Notes: a model not told the origin generated them from the letters alone. Shown: positions 26,391 to 37,410, numbered from the stretch's first letter. The stretch: DNA of 64,000 nucleotides from CAYLLS01 sp964385015 (GCA_964385015.1 CAYLLS010000001.1:62001-126000); one strand, 5' to 3'. Translations and numbers: made by a program.

Positions 26391-26939
26391 TTATTTAAAT
26401 GGGATGCCTAAGTGTTTAAATAGTAAATATCCAGCTTTATTATTTGTTGTGCTAGTTATTAAAGAGATATTAAATCCTCTAATTTTTTCTATTTTATCAT
26501 AATTTACTTCTGGAAATATAATTTGTTCTTCAATACCTAATGATATATTTCCATGTCCGTCTAATTTACTGGAAATGCCTCTAAAATCTCTTACTCTTGG
26601 TAATGCGATATTAATAAGTCGATCTAAAAACTCCCACATTTTATTTCTTCTTAATGTGATTTTAATGCCAATATTCATATGTTTTCTTAATTTAAAAGCA
26701 GCAATTGATTTTTTTGCTTTTGTTATAATAGCTTTTTGGCCACATATTAATTCTAATGTTTCACGATTTGAATTAATAATTTTAGGATTGTGTGCTGCAT
26801 CACCTATACCCATGTTGACTACAATTTTTGTTAATTTTATTGTTTGCATATAATTTTTTAATGATAATTGTTTATATAATGTTTTTACAATTTCTTTTTC
26901 ATAAAAAATTTGCAATCTTGGTTTTTGATTGTGTGCCAT
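26391..26939 (-). CDS. rplE: Ribosomal protein L5
   Basis: L5 binds 5S rRNA and contacts P-site tRNA. The 182 residues contain KIVVNMGIGDA, the GQKAIITKAKKSIAAFKLR block, VTLR-like ITLRRNKMWEFLDRL, LPRVRDFRGIS and EQIIFPEVNYD. Complete and well conserved. Confidence 0.97.
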   Translation of the reverse strand: MAHNQKPRLQIFYEKEIVKTLYKQLSLKNYMQTIKLTKIVVNMGIGDAAHNPKIINSNRETLELICGQKAIITKAKKSIAAFKLRKHMNIGIKITLRRNKMWEFLDRLINIALPRVRDFRGISSKLDGHGNISLGIEEQIIFPEVNYDKIEKIRGFNISLITSTTNNKAGYLLFKHLGIPFK

Positions 26940-26973
26940 TTATATGCCTTATTATTGAAAATGTTATTATGTA

Positions 26974-27303
26974 TTATATTTTTATAGTATCTAAATTTTT
27001 GCCTTTAATAATTCTAATTTTTTTATTGTCTTTTGTATGTAATGTGCCAGTTCTCACTGGTCTTGAATAAAATTCTGACATTAGCATTATATTAGATATA
27101 TGTATTGATCCTATATCTTTAATAATTCCACCTTCTGGATATTTTGCATTTTTTTTTGGTTTAATGTGTTTTTTTATATTAGCTATGTTTTGAATTTTTA
27201 CTCTTTGTTGTTTATGATTAATGGATATGATTTTACCTATTTTCCCTTTTTTTTTTGAGTTTCCAGTTATTATTTTTACTAAATCACCTTTTTTTATATT
27301 CAT
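26974..27303 (-). CDS. rplX: Ribosomal protein L24
   Basis: L24 is one of the two assembly initiators of the large subunit. The 109 residues start with the KOW motif KKGDLVKIITGNSKKKGKIGKI and contain KHIKPKKN...PEGGI. Length is close to the usual 104. Confidence 0.95.
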   Translation of the reverse strand: MNIKKGDLVKIITGNSKKKGKIGKIISINHKQQRVKIQNIANIKKHIKPKKNAKYPEGGIIKDIGSIHISNIMLMSEFYSRPVRTGTLHTKDNKKIRIIKGKNLDTIKI

Positions 27304-27344
27304 ATATATTTAACCTATAATTTATTATTTAATGTTGATTAATG

Positions 27345-27713
27345 TTATAATACTTCAGGAGCTAATGAAATAATTTTTGCAAATTTTTTAGTTCTTATTT
27401 CTCTAGCAATTGGTCCAAATATACGAGTTCCTATAGGTGTTCCTTCTTTATTTATTATTACAACGCTGTTACAGTCGAATTTAATATATGATCCATCAGA
27501 TCGTGATATTTGTTTTTTTGTTCTAATAATAAGGGCTTTAACTATAGATCCTTTATTTATTTTAGATGATGGAATTGTTTCTTTTACGCTACATGTAATT
27601 ATGTCTCCTATAGATGCATATCGCCTTTTAGATCCACCTAATACTTTTATACACATGACTTTTCTAGCTCCACTATTGTCTGCTACTTCTAATAATGTTT
27701 GAGATTGAATCAT
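27345..27713 (-). CDS. rplN: Ribosomal protein L14
   Basis: L14 contributes to intersubunit bridges B5 and B8. All 122 residues align with the family: [27 protein letters not shown] at the start, and [39 protein letters not shown] at the end. Confidence 0.98.
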   Translation of the reverse strand: MIQSQTLLEVADNSGARKVMCIKVLGGSKRRYASIGDIITCSVKETIPSSKINKGSIVKALIIRTKKQISRSDGSYIKFDCNSVVIINKEGTPIGTRIFGPIAREIRTKKFAKIISLAPEVL

Positions 27714-27734
27714 ATTTATTACTCCATAATAGTA

Positions 27735-27992
27735 TTATTTAATAATTTTTAAAAGACGCCATTTTTTTGTTTTTGAATATGATTTACTTGTTATGATGTT
27801 AACAATATTGCCTATTTTGCATGTATTGTGTTCATCATGAGCATAAATATTTGAGCTTTTTTTGATATATTTTTTATATTTTTTATGTTTAATTGTTCTT
27901 TGTATTTTAACAGTAATACTTTTATTAGAAAGATTACTAATTACAATTCCTTGCAGTGATTTTTTATTGTTTTCGTGTTTATTGTTATTCAT
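27735..27992 (-). CDS. rpsQ: Ribosomal protein S17
   Basis: S17 is an early-binding small-subunit protein. The 85 residues have LQGIVISNLSNKSITVKIQR, a Lys-rich loop, AHDEHNTCKIGNIVNI (the HDE-x-N-x-C-x-I-GD core) and the KTKKWRLLKII end. Confidence 0.96.
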   Translation of the reverse strand: MNNNKHENNKKSLQGIVISNLSNKSITVKIQRTIKHKKYKKYIKKSSNIYAHDEHNTCKIGNIVNIITSKSYSKTKKWRLLKIIK

Positions 27993-28009
27993 TATTATAA
28001 AACCATATT

Positions 28010-28195
28010 TTATGAATTTAATGTTTTTTGTATTTGTATATTAGTTAAAATTTGTGCTAATTGTTTTCTAGTTTTCTTATATATTGTTGTGTCTGTATTT
28101 GTTTTATATTTTTTTTTAAATCTTATTTTTAGTAATTGATATCTTATTTTATGAGATTTTTTTATAAGATCTTTAATTTTATTATTATATTTCAT
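28010..28195 (-). CDS. rpmC: Ribosomal protein L29
   Basis: L29 lies at the exit tunnel and helps dock trigger factor and SRP. The 61 residues are a two-helix protein; the family hallmark RKQLAQILT (usually R-x3-ARI-x-T) is near residue 42. The start contains IKDLIKKSHKIRYQLLKIRF. Diverged but placed exactly between rplP and rpsQ. Confidence 0.93.
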   Translation of the reverse strand: MKYNNKIKDLIKKSHKIRYQLLKIRFKKKYKTNTDTTIYKKTRKQLAQILTNIQIQKTLNS

Positions 28196-28224
28196 ATATT
28201 AGCTCTATGTGTTGATATTGTCTG

Positions 28225-28641
28225 TTATAATTCTTCTTTATATGTTATTATTTTTGTTTTAATTGATAATTTGGAAGATGCTAATTCCATAGCTCGTTTA
28301 GCTAAATTATATTTTACACCATAAATTTCATATAGTATTTTACCTGGTTTAATAACTGCAACCCATCCTTCGGTATTTCCTTTTCCTTTTCCCATTCGTA
28401 CTTCTGCTGGTTTTTTCGTTATTGGTTTGTCTGGGAATATTTTAACCCAAATTTTCCCATCTCTTTTTACATGTCTTGTTAAAGCAATTCTAGCAGCTTC
28501 TATTTGTTGTGCTGATATCCATCCATGTGATAATGCAAGTAAGCCTATGTTTCCAAATGTTAATCTATGTCCCTTTGAAGCTTTCCCCTTTATGCGACCT
28601 TTTTGTTGTTTTTTGTATTTTGTTTTATTTGGAGATAACAT
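28225..28641 (-). CDS. rplP: Ribosomal protein L16
   Basis: L16 organises the A-site region of the large subunit. The 138 residues carry [65 protein letters not shown] and [13 protein letters not shown]. Complete and well conserved. Confidence 0.98.
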   Translation of the reverse strand: MLSPNKTKYKKQQKGRIKGKASKGHRLTFGNIGLLALSHGWISAQQIEAARIALTRHVKRDGKIWVKIFPDKPITKKPAEVRMGKGKGNTEGWVAVIKPGKILYEIYGVKYNLAKRAMELASSKLSIKTKIITYKEEL

Positions 28642-28667
28642 TTTATTATACCTTTATGAAATGTATA

Positions 28668-29306
28668 TTATGTTTGATGTTTAGATAAAATTTCACCTTT
28701 AAATAACCATACCTTACAACCTATTTTCCCGTAAGTGGTTTTAGCTTCTGCAAATCCATAGTCTATATTAGCTCTTATTGTATGCAATGGTATTCGTCCT
28801 TCTTTATACCATTCTTTTCGTGACATTTCTGCTCCACCTAATCTTCCAGAACATGCAATTCTAATGCCTTGAATACCAAATTTTTGTGAAATAGAGATGG
28901 ATTTTTTCATAGTTCTTCTGAATGGTGTTCTTCTTTCTAATTGTTGAGCTATATGTTCTGCTAATAATTGTGCATCTGTTTCTGGTTTTTTAATTTCTTG
29001 AATATCTACAAAAATTTTATTATTTGTTATTTTTTTTAATTTTATTTTTAAAGAGTCAATATCGACTCCTTTTTTACCTATAATGATTCCAGGTTTAGCA
29101 GCATGGATGATTATTTTGCATTTATTAGCAGCTCTTTCGATATGTATATTGGATATTCCACTTCCTTTACATGTGTGTTTGATAAATTTTCTTAAATTAT
29201 TATCTTCTAACAACCAAATAGCGTAATTGGTTGATTTAAACCATTTTGATTTCCATGTTTTATGTGTTTGTATTCTAAAACCTATTGGATTAACTTTCTG
29301 TCCCAT
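28668..29306 (-). CDS. rpsC: Ribosomal protein S3
   Basis: S3 forms part of the mRNA entry site. The 212 residues contain [11 protein letters not shown] at the start, the KH domain motif PGIIIGKKG near residue 75, and the C-terminal [26 protein letters not shown] block. Ends just after KVWLFKGE. Confidence 0.98.
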   Translation of the reverse strand: MGQKVNPIGFRIQTHKTWKSKWFKSTNYAIWLLEDNNLRKFIKHTCKGSGISNIHIERAANKCKIIIHAAKPGIIIGKKGVDIDSLKIKLKKITNNKIFVDIQEIKKPETDAQLLAEHIAQQLERRTPFRRTMKKSISISQKFGIQGIRIACSGRLGGAEMSRKEWYKEGRIPLHTIRANIDYGFAEAKTTYGKIGCKVWLFKGEILSKHQT

Positions 29307-29326
29307 GTGTTACTCCATATATCTAG

Positions 29327-29716
29327 TTATTTTTTTTGTTCAATGAGATAAACTTTAATATTAGATGTTTGTTTTCTTATTTTGTTTGATTTGCCTTGTG
29401 CTCTTGTTATAAATTTTTTGTTAAAAGCACCTTTATCTGCAAATATTTTGTGAATTATTAATTTATCTGCATTATGTCCGTTAATTACAGCATTAGCAAT
29501 TGCTGAATCAAGTAATTTTTTTAATGGTTTTGCAGCAGATTTACGTTGAAATGTTAAATAGTTTAAAGCCATATTTACTGGTTTATTGCGAATGACATTT
29601 AATATTATTCTAACTTTACTAGCACTTATTTGCAAGCCTATTAAACTAGCTTTTCCTTTATTAGCTAATTTAATTTTTTTTCTATATTGAGCTTTCGCAT
29701 ATTCTTTAGTTGCCAA
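29327..29716 (-). CDS. rplV: Ribosomal protein L22
   Basis: L22 extends a hairpin into the peptide exit tunnel. The 129 residues show SASKVRIILNVIRNKPV near 32, the AAKPLKKLLDSAIANA helix and the hairpin region FNKKFITRAQGKSNKIRKQTSNIKV. The start ATG has an AGGAGAT-type Shine-Dalgarno just upstream. Confidence 0.96.
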   Translation of the reverse strand: MATKEYAKAQYRKKIKLANKGKASLIGLQISASKVRIILNVIRNKPVNMALNYLTFQRKSAAKPLKKLLDSAIANAVINGHNADKLIIHKIFADKGAFNKKFITRAQGKSNKIRKQTSNIKVYLIEQKK

Positions 29717-29726
29717 TTAAATCTCC

Positions 29727-30005
29727 TTATTTTTTTTGTTTTTTGTTTGCATTATGTGTAATAAAATGTCTAGTTGGTGCAAATTCTCCTAATTTATGGC
29801 CGACCATATTTTCAGTAATAAATACTGGAATAAATTTTTTTCCATTATGTATTGCTATAGTAAAACCAACAAATTCTGGAATAATAGTTGAACGTCTTGA
29901 CCATGTTTGAATAATTTTATTTGCAGGTTGTTTTTGATGTAAAATTTTTTGCCACAAATGAGCATCAACGAAGGCTCCTTTTTTACTAGATCTTGGCATT
30001 AACAT
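29727..30005 (-). CDS. rpsS: Ribosomal protein S19
   Basis: S19 is in the small-subunit head beside S13. The 92 residues contain [64 protein letters not shown] split across the canonical blocks, and a Lys/Asn tail. Preceded by a clear GGAGAT sequence. Confidence 0.98.
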   Translation of the reverse strand: MLMPRSSKKGAFVDAHLWQKILHQKQPANKIIQTWSRRSTIIPEFVGFTIAIHNGKKFIPVFITENMVGHKLGEFAPTRHFITHNANKKQKK

Positions 30006-30041
30006 CTCCTATGTTTTTTTTTTGAATAAGCATATTATTAA

Positions 30042-30866
30042 TTATGATTTTCTTCTTTTGATAATCATTTGTTGTGTGCGTTTGTTGTTTCTTGTTCTGT
30101 GACCTTTTGTATATACGCCCCATGGGCTTGATGGATGTCTACCTCCAGAGCTTTTGCCTTCACCACCTCCTAATGGATGATCAATAGGGTTCATTGATAC
30201 CCCTCTATTATGAGGTTTTTTCCCAAGCCATCGGCTTCTGCCAGCTTTGCCTAATTTTATAAGTTCATGTTTATCGTTTCCTACTTGTCCTAATGTAGCA
30301 CAACATTTTAGATGTACCATGCGAATTTCTGAAGACGGCATTTTTATTGTAGCATATGATTTTTCTTTTGACATTAATTGTGCATAAGTTCCAGCAGCAC
30401 GCACTAATTGTCCACCTTTTCCTGGTTTTAATTCTATATTATGTATATGTGATCCAAGTGGGATATAATTTAATTGCAAATTATTACCTAGTTTAATTGG
30501 TGTGTTTTTATCTGATATGACAGTATCATTTAGTTTGATATTTTTTGGAGAAATAATATATTTTTTTACGCCATCTATATATTGTAATAATGCTATTTTT
30601 GCATTTCTGTTTGGATCATATTCAATATTTATAATTTTAGCTAGTATTCCTAATTTATTTCTATTAAAATCAATTGTACGTAATTTTTTTTTATGTCCAC
30701 CACCTCTAAATCTCATATTTATGCGCCCATTATTTCCGCGACCTGAAATAGATTTTTTGCCTTTAATTAATTTTTTAGGAGATTTTGATTTATTAAATGA
30801 TTTATGGATTACATTTGTCATCATGCGTCTTGATGATGTTGTTGGTTTGTAAATTTTAATATTCAT
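30042..30866 (-). CDS. rplB: Ribosomal protein L2
   Basis: L2 is essential for subunit joining and peptidyl transfer. The 274 residues include SGRGNNGRINMRFRGGGHKK, ELKPGKGGQLVRAAGT, the catalytic-centre region with NPIDHPLGGGEGKSSGGRHP and PWGVYTKGHRTRNNKR. The functionally important His in the HPLGGGEG loop is present. Confidence 0.98.
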   Translation of the reverse strand: MNIKIYKPTTSSRRMMTNVIHKSFNKSKSPKKLIKGKKSISGRGNNGRINMRFRGGGHKKKLRTIDFNRNKLGILAKIINIEYDPNRNAKIALLQYIDGVKKYIISPKNIKLNDTVISDKNTPIKLGNNLQLNYIPLGSHIHNIELKPGKGGQLVRAAGTYAQLMSKEKSYATIKMPSSEIRMVHLKCCATLGQVGNDKHELIKLGKAGRSRWLGKKPHNRGVSMNPIDHPLGGGEGKSSGGRHPSSPWGVYTKGHRTRNNKRTQQMIIKRRKS

Positions 30867-30934
30867 TGATTTCCTTAGCTTTATTTATATTAAAACATGT
30901 TATGTACAATAATTTTTATTTATATAATATATAT

Positions 30935-31243
30935 TTAAGAAATATTATTGTCATTAATAATTTTAATATAATTAATATCTGTTTTTTGTCTTAATTTAAT
31001 TAATGCTTTTTTAAAATTTCGTCTTTTACCTTTCGTTTTTCCTATTCTTTTGCATTTGCCACGATAATTCATTGTGTTTATTTTTAATGGTGTTATTCCA
31101 AATAATTTATAAATTGAATTTTTAATATTATATTTATTAGATGTTATGGATGTTTCTAATGTAATATAATTATAATTATTTTGTAATTTTTTACTTTTTT
31201 CAGTTAAAATTGGTTTTTTAATAATATTATATATTGTTTTCAT
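30935..31243 (-). CDS. rplW: Ribosomal protein L23
   Basis: L23 lies at the tunnel exit and binds trigger factor and SRP. The 102 residues have IIKKPILTEKSKKL near the start, VEKLF-like NSIYKLFGITPLKINTMN, and GKCKRIGKTKGKRRNFKKALIKL at the end. Confidence 0.95.
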   Translation of the reverse strand: MKTIYNIIKKPILTEKSKKLQNNYNYITLETSITSNKYNIKNSIYKLFGITPLKINTMNYRGKCKRIGKTKGKRRNFKKALIKLRQKTDINYIKIINDNNIS

Positions 31244-31258
31244 TTTATCATTTAATTG

Positions 31259-31891
31259 TTAAATTGTTTTTTTAAAAAGTTTAGATTCAATTGTTAGTAA
31301 TGCGTTTTTAGTTAGTAATAAATATTTAAAATATAGTATATCGTATATATTAATACCATTTACATGTAAGTATTTAACATTTTGTAGATTTTTTATGCTA
31401 TTTTTTAAATGATTATTATTAATATCTACTATTAATGCTTTATTATTAGTGCATATGTTAGTTATGATTTTATTGATATTATGTGTTGTATAATCTTTGA
31501 TAAGAAAATTACTAATTATTTTTAGATTTTTTTCTTTGGCTTTCAAACTTAATGCTGAAATGAGAGCAGCTTTACGTTTAGTTTTTGGAATTTTATATGT
31601 ATAATTTCTAGGTTTAGGTGCAAAAGCTATGCCGCCACCAATTTGATGTGGATTTTTCATAGATCCTTGTCTTGCATGACCTCTCCCTTTTTGAGCAAAT
31701 GGCTTTTTATTACTGCCTTTTACTTCACTTTTTGTTAGTAAAGATTGACAAAAATTTCTTTTTTTTGCTCTTTGCCAATTGACAATTTCTGTTAATAGAT
31801 ATGGTTTAATTGTAGAAGATAAAATATTGCTTTTAAGAGTTAAATTTTCAATTTTGGTATTGTTGTAATCAAAAACCTCTATAGTTGTCAT
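31259..31891 (-). CDS. rplD: Ribosomal protein L4
   Basis: L4 lines the tunnel and in E. coli represses its own operon. The 210 residues contain the tunnel loop KPFAQKGRGHARQGS followed by GGGIAFAPKPRNYTYKIPKTKRKAALISALS. The C-terminal half is diverged. It follows rpsJ after 29 bases; rplC, which should lie between, is at 1.3-1.9 kb instead. Confidence 0.95.
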   Translation of the reverse strand: MTTIEVFDYNNTKIENLTLKSNILSSTIKPYLLTEIVNWQRAKKRNFCQSLLTKSEVKGSNKKPFAQKGRGHARQGSMKNPHQIGGGIAFAPKPRNYTYKIPKTKRKAALISALSLKAKEKNLKIISNFLIKDYTTHNINKIITNICTNNKALIVDINNNHLKNSIKNLQNVKYLHVNGINIYDILYFKYLLLTKNALLTIESKLFKKTI

Positions 31892-31920
31892 GTTTGTTCT
31901 CTTATATGTAAAATTTAATG

Positions 31921-32232
31921 TTAACTTTTTAATTCGACATCAACACCAGCAGCTAGATCTAATTTCATTAATGCGTCTATTGTTTGTTGTGTTGGATTTA
32001 ATATATCAAGCAATCTTTTATGTGTTCTCATTTCAAATTGTTCTCTTGATTTTTTATCGGTAAATACGCTTTTTAATGTTGTATATTTAGAAATCGTTGT
32101 AGGTAATGGTATAGGACCTGCAATGTCTGCTCCAGTTTCTTTAGCTGTAATAGTAATCTCTTTAGCTGATTGATCTAATAATCTTGCATCATATGCTTTT
32201 AGTTTAATTCTAATTTTATTTTTATTTAACAC
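31921..32232 (-). CDS. rpsJ: Ribosomal protein S10
   Basis: S10 sits in the small-subunit head and is also the NusE antitermination factor. The 103 residues contain [20 protein letters not shown], the GPIPLPT motif, and [17 protein letters not shown]. Lies 29 bases downstream of tuf. Confidence 0.98.
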   Translation of the reverse strand: MLNKNKIRIKLKAYDARLLDQSAKEITITAKETGADIAGPIPLPTTISKYTTLKSVFTDKKSREQFEMRTHKRLLDILNPTQQTIDALMKLDLAAGVDVELKS

Positions 32233-32261
32233 TTTGAATTCCTTTGATATTTTAAATGTGA

Positions 32262-33452
32262 TTATTCTATAATTTTAGTAATTATTCCAGCACCAATAGT
32301 GTGTCCACCTTCCCTAATAGCAAAGCGTAATTTTTTATCCATAGCTATTGGTGTTAATAATTCTATAGTTAAAGTTACATTATCTCCTGGCATAACCATT
32401 TCAGCATTATTTAATGATATCACTGTTCCTGTAACATCAGTGGTTCTAAAATAAAATTGTGGTCTATATTTGATAAAGAATGGAGTATGTCTACCACCTT
32501 CTTCTTTTGTTAATGCATATACTTCAGCTATAAACTTTTTATGAGGTGTAATAGATCCAGGTTTTGCTAACACTTGTCCTCTTTCAATATCTTGTCTTTT
32601 AACCCCTCTAAGAAGACAGCCAACGTTATCTCCGGCTTGTCCTTGATCTAATAATTTTCTGAACATTTCAACACCTGTAATTATAGTATGAGTTGTTTTC
32701 TTAAATCCTACTATTTCTATTTCTTCACCAACTTTTATAATGCCTGATTCTATTCTTCCAGTTACAACTGTGCCACGTCCTGAAATTGAGAAGACATCTT
32801 CAACTGGCATAAGAAAATTTTTATCAATATTTCGTATTGGAACTGGAATGTAAGAATCTATAGATGCAATCAAGTTGTTTATTGATTTTATACCTATTTC
32901 ACTATTATCGTTATTTAATGCTTTTAAAGCAGATCCTCTAATTATTGGAATATTATTGCCTGGAAATTTATATGTATTAAGTAAGTCACGCATTTCTAAT
33001 TCTACAAGATCTAATAATTCTGGATCATCTATCATATCTACTTTGTTCATAAATACTACTATATATGGAACGCCTACTTGACGTGCTAGTAGAATATGTT
33101 CTCTTGTTTGTGGCATAGGCCCGTCTGCACCGGAAACAACTAGTATAGCTCCGTCCATTTGTGCAGCTCCAGTAATCATATTTTTTATATAATCTGCATG
33201 TCCTGGACAATCAACATGAGCATAATGTCTATTTTTAGTTTCATATTCTAAATGTGCTGTAGAGATAGTTATGCCACGTTCACGTTCTTCAGGTGCTCTG
33301 TCTATGTCGCTATAAAGCATTGCTTTAGTATTGCCTTCTTGTGATAAGATTTTAGTTATTGCTGCTGATAAAGTAGTTTTCCCATGATCAACATGGCCTA
33401 TTGTTCCTATATTAATATGTGGTTTGTCTCGATTAAATTTTTGTTTTGCCAT
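32262..33452 (-). CDS. tuf: Elongation factor Tu
   Basis: EF-Tu delivers aminoacyl-tRNA to the ribosome. The 396 residues have G1 GHVDHGKTT at 19-27, G3 DCPGHADY, G4 NKVDMID and a normal three-domain structure. Composition is closer to ordinary bacteria than that of its neighbours, as expected for a highly expressed, constrained gene. It is in the str operon rpsL-rpsG-fusA-tuf. No second copy is seen in the window. Confidence 0.99.
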   Translation of the reverse strand: MAKQKFNRDKPHINIGTIGHVDHGKTTLSAAITKILSQEGNTKAMLYSDIDRAPEERERGITISTAHLEYETKNRHYAHVDCPGHADYIKNMITGAAQMDGAILVVSGADGPMPQTREHILLARQVGVPYIVVFMNKVDMIDDPELLDLVELEMRDLLNTYKFPGNNIPIIRGSALKALNNDNSEIGIKSINNLIASIDSYIPVPIRNIDKNFLMPVEDVFSISGRGTVVTGRIESGIIKVGEEIEIVGFKKTTHTIITGVEMFRKLLDQGQAGDNVGCLLRGVKRQDIERGQVLAKPGSITPHKKFIAEVYALTKEEGGRHTPFFIKYRPQFYFRTTDVTGTVISLNNAEMVMPGDNVTLTIELLTPIAMDKKLRFAIREGGHTIGAGIITKIIE

Positions 33453-33480
33453 AGAATGACTCCATTGTATTTTTGATTTA

Positions 33481-35559
33481 TTATGTTGTGTTTATATTAA
33501 TAATTTTATTATCTATATTAATTGGTACTTTTTTATAATGTGCAAATTCCATCGTAAATGTGGCTCTGCCTTGAGTTCTTGAACGCAATCCGTTAGAATA
33601 TCCAAACATTTCTGATAATGGAACATGTGTGTTAATTATTTTCAATTGATTTTTTTCTGTTATATTAGTGATTTTACCTCGTTTGCTATTGATGTCTCCA
33701 ATAACATCACCAAGAGAATCTTCTGGAGTAATAATATCTGCTTTCATAATAGGTTCTAATAAAATAGGATGTCCTTTTAATGTGCCTTGTTTAAATGCTA
33801 TCGAACTAGCTATTTTAAAGGCTATTTCGCTAGAATCGACATCATGATAACTTCCATCTAATAGAATAACTTTAATATCTACAATTGGATATCCAGCTCT
33901 TATTCCGTTATTTAATGTTTCTTCTATGCCTTTTTTAATAGCAGGAATATATTCTTTTGGGATGGCCCCACCGACAATTTTACTTTCAAAAATAAAGCCT
34001 TTTCCAGGTTTGTTTGGTTGTATTTTTAAATATACATGTCCATATTGTCCTCTGCCACCAGATTGTTTGATATATTTGCCTTCTTGTGTTATTGTTTTAG
34101 TGATAGTTTCTTTATAGGCAACTTGAGGGTTGCCAACATTAGTGTTGATTGAAAATTCTCGTTTTAATCTATCTACTGAAATTTCTAAATGTAGTTCTCC
34201 CATACCAGCAATAATGGTTTGTTTAGTTTCTTTGTCAGTAGTTATGCGTAGTGATGGATCTTCTTTATGAAGTTTATGTAAACATAAATTCATTTTTTCT
34301 TGATCTGCTTTATTTTGTGGTTCTATTGCTAATGTGATAACAGATGGTGGAATTTTCATAGATTCTAATATTATAGGATGTTTTGGATCGCATAAAGTAT
34401 CTCCAGTAATAGCGTCAATGCCAATTGCTGTAATAATATTGCCAGAATTTGCTATTTCTACATCTGTTCGTTTGTTAGCAAACATTTTAACTAATCGTCC
34501 AATGCGTATTTTTTTATTATTACGCATATTTAAAAGAGTCATACCTTTTTTAATAACACCAGAATATATTCGTAAGAAAGTTAATTGACCATATTTATCA
34601 TTAATAATTTTAAATGCTAATGCTGATAATGGTTCTTGATTACTTGCTTTTCTTGTAATTTTATTGCCATTTGCATCTTTTCCTATCATTGGAGGTATGT
34701 CTATAGGCGATGGCAAAAGATCTACAATCATATCTAAAACAAATTGAATGCCTTTATTTTTAAATGCAGATCCACAAAATACAGGTGTAAATAAATTATT
34801 AATGGTGCCATGTCTTAAAGATTTAATAATGTCTTTACTGGTGATTTGTTTGCCGTATAAATATGTTTCAGCAAAATTATCATCGCAATCAGCACAGTTT
34901 TCTAATAATTGTTTTCTATATTTTATAGATTTAAATTTCATATTATTTGATATTTCATTTATCTGAAATGTTGAGCCTAATGAATCATTGCTCCAAATAA
35001 TTTCTTTCATGTGAATTAAATCTATAATACCTTTAAAGTTATTGTTTATTCCAATTGGCAAAGTAAGAATAATGGTTTTTTTATTTAATCTTTTATAAAT
35101 CATATCTGCACATCTGTAGAAATTAGCCCCTATTCTATCCATTTTATTCACAAAGCATATTCTAGGAATGTTATATCTATCTGCTTGTCTCCAAACTGTT
35201 TCAGATTGCGGTTCAACTCCAGCTACTCCATCAAATATAATAACGGCGCCATCTAAAACTCTCATAGATCTTTCTACCTCTATGGTAAAATCTACATGTC
35301 CTGGAGTATCAATAATATTTATTGTAAAAATATCATTTTCCCCCCATGTGCAAGTTATTGCTGCTGATGTTATTGTAATTCCACGTTCTCTTTCTTGATC
35401 CATATAGTCTGTAATTGCTTCTCCGTCATGTACTTCACCTATCTTATGACTGAGTCCAGTATAATATAAAATTCTTTCAGTAGTAGTTGTTTTGCCTGCA
35501 TCAATATGAGCTACTATTCCTATGTTTCGTATGTGTTGTAATAAAGTTGTTTTAGTCAT
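33481..35559 (-). CDS. fusA: Elongation factor G
   Basis: EF-G drives translocation and, with RRF, ribosome recycling. The 692 residues include G1 [10 protein letters not shown] at 17-26, [10 protein letters not shown]3 DTPGHVDF, G4 NKMDRIGA and the domain IV start [14 protein letters not shown]. Normal length and complete. Confidence 0.99.
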   Translation of the reverse strand: MTKTTLLQHIRNIGIVAHIDAGKTTTTERILYYTGLSHKIGEVHDGEAITDYMDQERERGITITSAAITCTWGENDIFTINIIDTPGHVDFTIEVERSMRVLDGAVIIFDGVAGVEPQSETVWRQADRYNIPRICFVNKMDRIGANFYRCADMIYKRLNKKTIILTLPIGINNNFKGIIDLIHMKEIIWSNDSLGSTFQINEISNNMKFKSIKYRKQLLENCADCDDNFAETYLYGKQITSKDIIKSLRHGTINNLFTPVFCGSAFKNKGIQFVLDMIVDLLPSPIDIPPMIGKDANGNKITRKASNQEPLSALAFKIINDKYGQLTFLRIYSGVIKKGMTLLNMRNNKKIRIGRLVKMFANKRTDVEIANSGNIITAIGIDAITGDTLCDPKHPIILESMKIPPSVITLAIEPQNKADQEKMNLCLHKLHKEDPSLRITTDKETKQTIIAGMGELHLEISVDRLKREFSINTNVGNPQVAYKETITKTITQEGKYIKQSGGRGQYGHVYLKIQPNKPGKGFIFESKIVGGAIPKEYIPAIKKGIEETLNNGIRAGYPIVDIKVILLDGSYHDVDSSEIAFKIASSIAFKQGTLKGHPILLEPIMKADIITPEDSLGDVIGDINSKRGKITNITEKNQLKIINTHVPLSEMFGYSNGLRSRTQGRATFTMEFAHYKKVPINIDNKIININTT

Positions 35560-35588
35560 AATAAAATTTAATAAATAGAGTTATAATG

Positions 35589-36059
35589 TTACCATCGGTA
35601 ATGTGCAAAAGCTTTATTTGCTTCAGCCATTTTATGAGTTTCATCTTTTTTTCTGCATGCAGAACCATGATTCATTGATGCTTCTATAATTTCTGCCGTT
35701 AAACGTTCGCACATAGTTTTTTCGTTGCGCATGCGAGAATAATCACGTAACCATCTAAATGCTAATGTTAATCGTCTATCTGATTGAATTTCTATAGGCA
35801 CTTGATAATTAGCACCTCCTACGCGTCTAGATTTAACTTCTACAGTCGGTTTTATATTGTCTATAGCTTTTTTAAAGATTTTAATAGGATTTTCTTTTTT
35901 TATTGTTTTTATTTTTTGAAAAGCTTTATATATTATTTTTTCTGCAATTGCTTTTTTCCCATTTATCATAATAATATTTATGAATTTACTAATTATTTTA
36001 TCATTAAATTTAGGGTCAGGATTAATACTTCTTTTGGTTGGGTTTTTTCTTCTTGGCAT
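35589..36059 (-). CDS. rpsG: Ribosomal protein S7
   Basis: S7 nucleates the small-subunit head and lies at the E site. The 156 residues contain [36 protein letters not shown] and [20 protein letters not shown]. It is of normal length. Confidence 0.98.
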   Translation of the reverse strand: MPRRKNPTKRSINPDPKFNDKIISKFINIIMINGKKAIAEKIIYKAFQKIKTIKKENPIKIFKKAIDNIKPTVEVKSRRVGGANYQVPIEIQSDRRLTLAFRWLRDYSRMRNEKTMCERLTAEIIEASMNHGSACRKKDETHKMAEANKAFAHYRW

Positions 36060-36080
36060 AATATCCTCAATTTATAATTT

Positions 36081-36452
36081 TTATTTAGGTTTTTTAGTCC
36101 CATATTTTGATCGTCCATGTTTTCGTTTATTTACACTAGCTGTATCTAATGTGCCTCTTATGACATGATAACGAACTCCAGGCAAATCTTTAACTCTTCC
36201 ACCTCTAATTAATACAATAGAGTGTTCTTGTAAATTATGTCCTTCGCCTGGTATATATGCTGTTACTTCTATACTATTGGTAAGTCTAATACGTGTAACT
36301 TTTCTTAGTGCAGAATTAGGTTTTTTAGGAGTAGTTGTATATACTCTTAAACATACACCACGTTTTTGTGGACAAGCATTTAAGTGTGGAGCATTAGAAC
36401 GTTTTTTTTTGTTTTGTCTGCCATATTTTATGAGCTGATTAACTGTTGGCAT
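36081..36452 (-). CDS. rpsL: Ribosomal protein S12
   Basis: S12 is at the decoding centre. The 123 residues include [42 protein letters not shown] and [17 protein letters not shown]. The Lys residues linked to streptomycin response are in the TPKKPNS and GRVKDLPG loops and look wild type. First gene of the str operon, preceded by GAGG. Confidence 0.99.
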   Translation of the reverse strand: MPTVNQLIKYGRQNKKKRSNAPHLNACPQKRGVCLRVYTTTPKKPNSALRKVTRIRLTNSIEVTAYIPGEGHNLQEHSIVLIRGGRVKDLPGVRYHVIRGTLDTASVNKRKHGRSKYGTKKPK

Positions 36453-36573
36453 TAAAACCTCATATTTTTATTGTTGTTTTTATGTTTATATTATATTATT
36501 GATATATAAATTTTTGTAAACTACATATAATAAATATAGTATTATATATTTTATAATTTTTATATAGTCTAGC

Positions 36574-36603
36574 TTCATTAAATATTATTAATGATTTTGT
36601 CAA
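36574..36603 (-). promoter_or_regulatory. Possible promoter element for the str operon
   Basis: A perfect TTGACA lies on the minus strand at 36603-36598, about 150 bases before rpsL. The -10 region at the expected 16-18 base spacing (around 36580) matches poorly. Listed because some promoter must drive the long ribosomal block and this is the only consensus -35 I see in the spacer 36453-36675. Confidence 0.22.
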
Positions 36604-36675
36604 TCCACTTTTTCATTTTTATTATGTTGGTATTTGTGTAACTTGATTTTATTGATTAAATTATATTAATCATTT

Positions 36676-37410
36676 TTATTTATATAATATAATGAATTTA
36701 ATTTTTTTATTATTTAATTTTGATAATTTATATAAAGCATTTTTAGCACAATTTAATGTAGCTGTTTTTTTGTTTTTTCCATATCCACAACCAATTTTTT
36801 TGTGATTTACATATGATTCTATTATAAATCTTGTATTATGATTTGATGATTGTTGTTCTTTGGTAAAATATAATGGAGTTAAATTACATAAGTGTTGTAT
36901 TTTTTCTTGTAAAATTGTTTTATAATTTTTACATTTAATATGTAAATGACTTGATGGATTTCCTAATACATGTTCAATTAAATTTGTAGCAATACGAATT
37001 CCTCCATCTAAATAAGAAGCTCCTATAATTGCTTCTAATGTGTTTGATAATATATTGGCTATGTGTGTTTTGCCTGCATTATGTATAGTATTAGATAGAT
37101 ATATATATTTTATTAAATTGATTTTTTTTGCATATTTTGTTAAGTTTTCTTTACATATGTATGCTGCTCTTAATTGACTTAATATACCTTCATTTATGTT
37201 ATGATGAAATTGGCATAATTTTGATGTAGATACAAAATTTAATATAGAATCTCCTAAAAATTCTAAAGTTTCATTGTTTTTAATATTTATGTGTGTATGA
37301 GTGTAGCTTTTATGTGTTAGACTTTGAAATAGTAATTTTTGATTGTGAAATTTATAATTTAATTTTACTTGTAATGTTTCAATATTAATTTTATGTATAT
37401 GTTTAATAAT
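36676..37410 (-). CDS. rnc: Ribonuclease III, non-canonical start codon
   Basis: RNase III cuts double-stranded RNA, including the 16S/23S precursor. The frame encodes about 244 residues. The catalytic domain has SLTHKS, NETLEFLGDSILNF with the metal-binding Glu/Asp set, LSQLRAAYICKENL, and the second acidic helix NTLEAIIGASYLDGG. A dsRNA-binding domain follows from about residue 165 (ILQEKIQHL...KTATLNCAKNALYKL). There is no in-frame ATG, GTG or TTG before the conserved core. ATT at 37410 lies 5-6 bases after TAAGGA and aligns with the usual family start, so AUU is the likely initiator (ATT at 37416 or 37407 also possible). It follows der by 74 bases; the usual partner era is absent. Confidence 0.88.
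   Translation of the reverse strand: MIKHIHKINIETLQVKLNYKFHNQKLLFQSLTHKSYTHTHINIKNNETLEFLGDSILNFVSTSKLCQFHHNINEGILSQLRAAYICKENLTKYAKKINLIKYIYLSNTIHNAGKTHIANILSNTLEAIIGASYLDGGIRIATNLIEHVLGNPSSHLHIKCKNYKTILQEKIQHLCNLTPLYFTKEQQSSNHNTRFIIESYVNHKKIGCGYGKNKKTATLNCAKNALYKLSKLNNKKIKFIILYK

Noticed and set aside
19237..36452. Plus-strand open frames across the ribosomal block
   Set aside because: They are the antisense of strongly conserved ribosomal genes and show no family motifs or ribosome-binding sites of their own.
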